64,000 nt of DNA from NCBI RefSeq assembly GCF_024585165.1, contig NZ_CP029008.1, positions 6,033,501 through 6,097,500 on the forward strand. The letters run 5' to 3'. Source of the DNA: Bradyrhizobium sp. WBOS07. Lineage in GTDB: Bacteria > Pseudomonadota > Alphaproteobacteria > Rhizobiales > Xanthobacteraceae. The translations under genes were made by a program, and so were the position numbers. This document shows positions 62,526-64,000 of the stretch, piece after piece. Each line of letters begins with the position of its first letter. Position 1 is the stretch's first letter. Under the pieces are notes generated by a model that saw nothing but the letters and a program-made list of their open reading frames with translations, was not told the DNA's origin and searched no databases.

Positions 62526-63968
62526 TCACGCGGCGCGCGCCGCCTTCCGCTGCAGGCTCGCGGCGATTTTCAGGTCTTCGACGAAGCGCCGATATTCCAG
62601 CGCCTTGGCTTCCGGATCGGGCAGCCGCAGCAGATAGGACGGATGCACCGTCACCAGCGCTTTTCGTCCCTCGGGAAGCTCGATGAGGCGGCCGCGGGTC
62701 TTGCCGATCGGGGTGATCTTGCCGAACACGCTCTGCGCGGCGGTTGCCCCCATCGCCACGATCAGATCGGGCTGGATCGCCGCAACTTCGCGTTCGTACC
62801 ATTGCCGGCAGGCGCGGATCTCCGGCGTATTCGGCTTCTGGTGCAGGCGAATCTTTCCGCGCGGCACGAATTTGAAGTGCTTGACCGCGTTGGTGACATA
62901 GACCTTCTTGCGGTCGACGCCGGCCTCCTCCAGCGCACGGTCCAGCATCTGACCGGCCGGGCCGACGAAGGGATGGCCGGCGAGGTCTTCCTTGTCGCCG
63001 GGCTGCTCGCCGACCAGCATGATGTTGGCTGACTTCGGGCCTTCGCCGAACACGGTCTGGGTTGCGTCCTTGTAGAGATGGCAGGCGCGGCAATGCGCGG
63101 CTTCCTCGCGGAGCGCTTCGAGATCGTCGGCAGCGGGTTTGCGTTTCATCGGAGCCTCCGGCCGCTTCTGGGGCTTGTGCGGATCGGTTGCGGCATTGGC
63201 GATCATAGCACCGGTCATGCGCTCGGCGTCCTCGATCAGGGGCTTAATGATCGAAGCCTCGGGCAGGTTCCTCCAGTATTTCTTCGGCATCTCGGCCTGC
63301 ATTGCCTTCACCTTGAGCCGGGCCGGATTGAAGATGCTGGCGTAGTAACGCCGCCAGGTTTCCTCGAGCCGGTCCTCGCTTGGTGCCTCGCTCTTGCTGA
63401 CGCCCGGCGTGAACGAAAGCGAATGGCCATTCCAATGCGCGCAGAGATCGGGGGTCAGGATCGACCAGGGCATGTCGGCAAAGCGTTTTGCGAAGAACGG
63501 CGCGGCGAACTCGACGATGTGATGCTCCGGCTCGAACCAGGCGACGTAATGCGCCTCGCGTTCCCTGCCGATCTCGCGGAAGCGCACGAAGGCATGCATC
63601 TTGTGCTCGTCGCGATGGACCGCTCTCGCCATGGCGGTGACGTGCGAAACGTCAGGATCGGTCGCGACATCGATGAGATCGTGATTGTCCTTCAGCCGAA
63701 ACAGCAGCCGATAGAGGATGGCGAAGCGCTGGGGATCGCGGTGCAGGATCGCTGCCTTGGCGAGCTCGATGAATTTGCCTGACACGTTGAAGGTGCCGTC
63801 GTTGACCTCGAGGATCGGGGATGGCGAGGGCGGTGCGAACAAGTCCGCTTCGCCGCCTTGCACGGTCCAGGTGACATCGCTGGGCGGCACGTGGTGAAGC
63901 ACGAGGCTGCGTGCGGCTTTGCGCCAGCCGTCGAGATCGGTTTCGGTGTCGAGGACGATGTATTGCAT
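62526..63968 (-). CDS. DUF4130 domain fused to UdgX-type uracil-DNA glycosylase
   Basis: 480 residues. Residues about 1-245 are the DUF4130 DNA-metabolism domain. Residues about 275-470 are a UdgX uracil-DNA glycosylase with a [4Fe-4S] cluster (AHCRACHLY, ACRQW), the GEQPGDKED active-site loop and the R-loop histidine in GKIRLHQKP (His376). UdgX forms a covalent link to the abasic DNA through that histidine. Here the usual KRRIH reads KIRLH; the lysine, second arginine and histidine are kept. The start ATG shares a base with the upstream stop (TGATG), showing coupling to the truncated gene at the edge. Confidence 0.9.
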   Translation of the reverse strand: MQYIVLDTETDLDGWRKAARSLVLHHVPPSDVTWTVQGGEADLFAPPSPSPILEVNDGTFNVSGKFIELAKAAILHRDPQRFAILYRLLFRLKDNHDLIDVATDPDVSHVTAMARAVHRDEHKMHAFVRFREIGREREAHYVAWFEPEHHIVEFAAPFFAKRFADMPWSILTPDLCAHWNGHSLSFTPGVSKSEAPSEDRLEETWRRYYASIFNPARLKVKAMQAEMPKKYWRNLPEASIIKPLIEDAERMTGAMIANAATDPHKPQKRPEAPMKRKPAADDLEALREEAAHCRACHLYKDATQTVFGEGPKSANIMLVGEQPGDKEDLAGHPFVGPAGQMLDRALEEAGVDRKKVYVTNAVKHFKFVPRGKIRLHQKPNTPEIRACRQWYEREVAAIQPDLIVAMGATAAQSVFGKITPIGKTRGRLIELPEGRKALVTVHPSYLLRLPDPEAKALEYRRFVEDLKIAASLQRKAARAA

Positions 63969-64000
63969 CAGAAGCCAAACCCCAGTTGCGTTGCCTTCGA
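63968..64000 (-). CDS. 3-prime end of the gene upstream of the UdgX fusion (partial)
   Basis: Only ten codons lie in the window, reading SKATQLGFGF before a TGA that shares a base with the UdgX start. From known gene order this position usually holds a radical SAM protein linked to UDG/DUF4130 genes (putative DNA modification or repair), but ten residues cannot prove that. Confidence 0.4.
   Translation of the reverse strand, partial: SKATQLGFGF

Overview
The window is GC-rich, densely coded alphaproteobacterial chromosome. A full hopanoid cluster (hpnC, hpnD, hpnE, shc, hpnG, hpnH, ispH, hpnN, hpnO) with a nearby candidate 2-methylase hpnP, plus several palindromic intergenic repeat families, points to Bradyrhizobium or a close relative in the Nitrobacteraceae. 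I saw no rRNA, tRNA, CRISPR array, prophage or complete insertion sequence.

Layout. 1-6.9 kb: catabolic genes: the end of an MFS transporter, a ThDP enzyme, lower homoprotocatechuate-pathway enzymes (hpaF, hpaH, hpaI) around the MarR-type regulator hpaR with a perfect palindromic operator candidate, and a UxaA-type sugar-acid dehydratase. 7.1-8.9 kb: an Aer-like aerotaxis receptor split into two overlapping genes (PAS protein; membrane-hairpin chemoreceptor). 9.2-15.9 kb: a three-gene operon of DUF2126/transglutaminase protein, circularly permuted ATP-grasp fused to alpha-E, and a second transglutaminase-like protein, a widespread predicted peptide-modifying system of unproven function. 15.9-22.6 kb: a phosphodiesterase, a Ugp-type ABC importer and a divergent LysR regulator. 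The second permease gene carries an in-frame palindromic element flanked by 8-bp direct repeats.

22.8-34.2 kb: assorted metabolic and stress genes: HD hydrolase, alpha/beta hydrolase, folE, Rieske-FAD reductase, HdeD-like protein, a periplasmic binding protein, acyl-CoA dehydrogenase, a permease/thioredoxin pair that may be acquired, and a chemoreceptor. 34.4-38.3 kb: ethanolamine ammonia-lyase genes eutB and eutC separated by hpnP. 38.6-57.9 kb: an MMPL exporter, three small or secreted unknowns, then the hopanoid locus in two convergent arms (hpnCDE-shc-hpnG forward; ispH-hpnH reverse) with a repeat-filled gap between them, followed by hpnN behind a consensus EcfG-type promoter and hpnO. 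57.9-64 kb: a secreted unknown, alpha/beta hydrolase and GMC oxidoreductase pair, an M20 amidohydrolase, and a DUF4130-UdgX fusion coupled to an upstream gene cut by the window edge.

How the genes fit together: IspH supplies isoprenoid precursors; HpnC/D/E make squalene; Shc cyclizes it; HpnH and HpnG build the ribosyl side chain; HpnO gives the amino product; HpnP methylates C-2; HpnN moves hopanoids to the outer membrane. Functions are assigned from family motifs and gene order read by eye; no database search was run.
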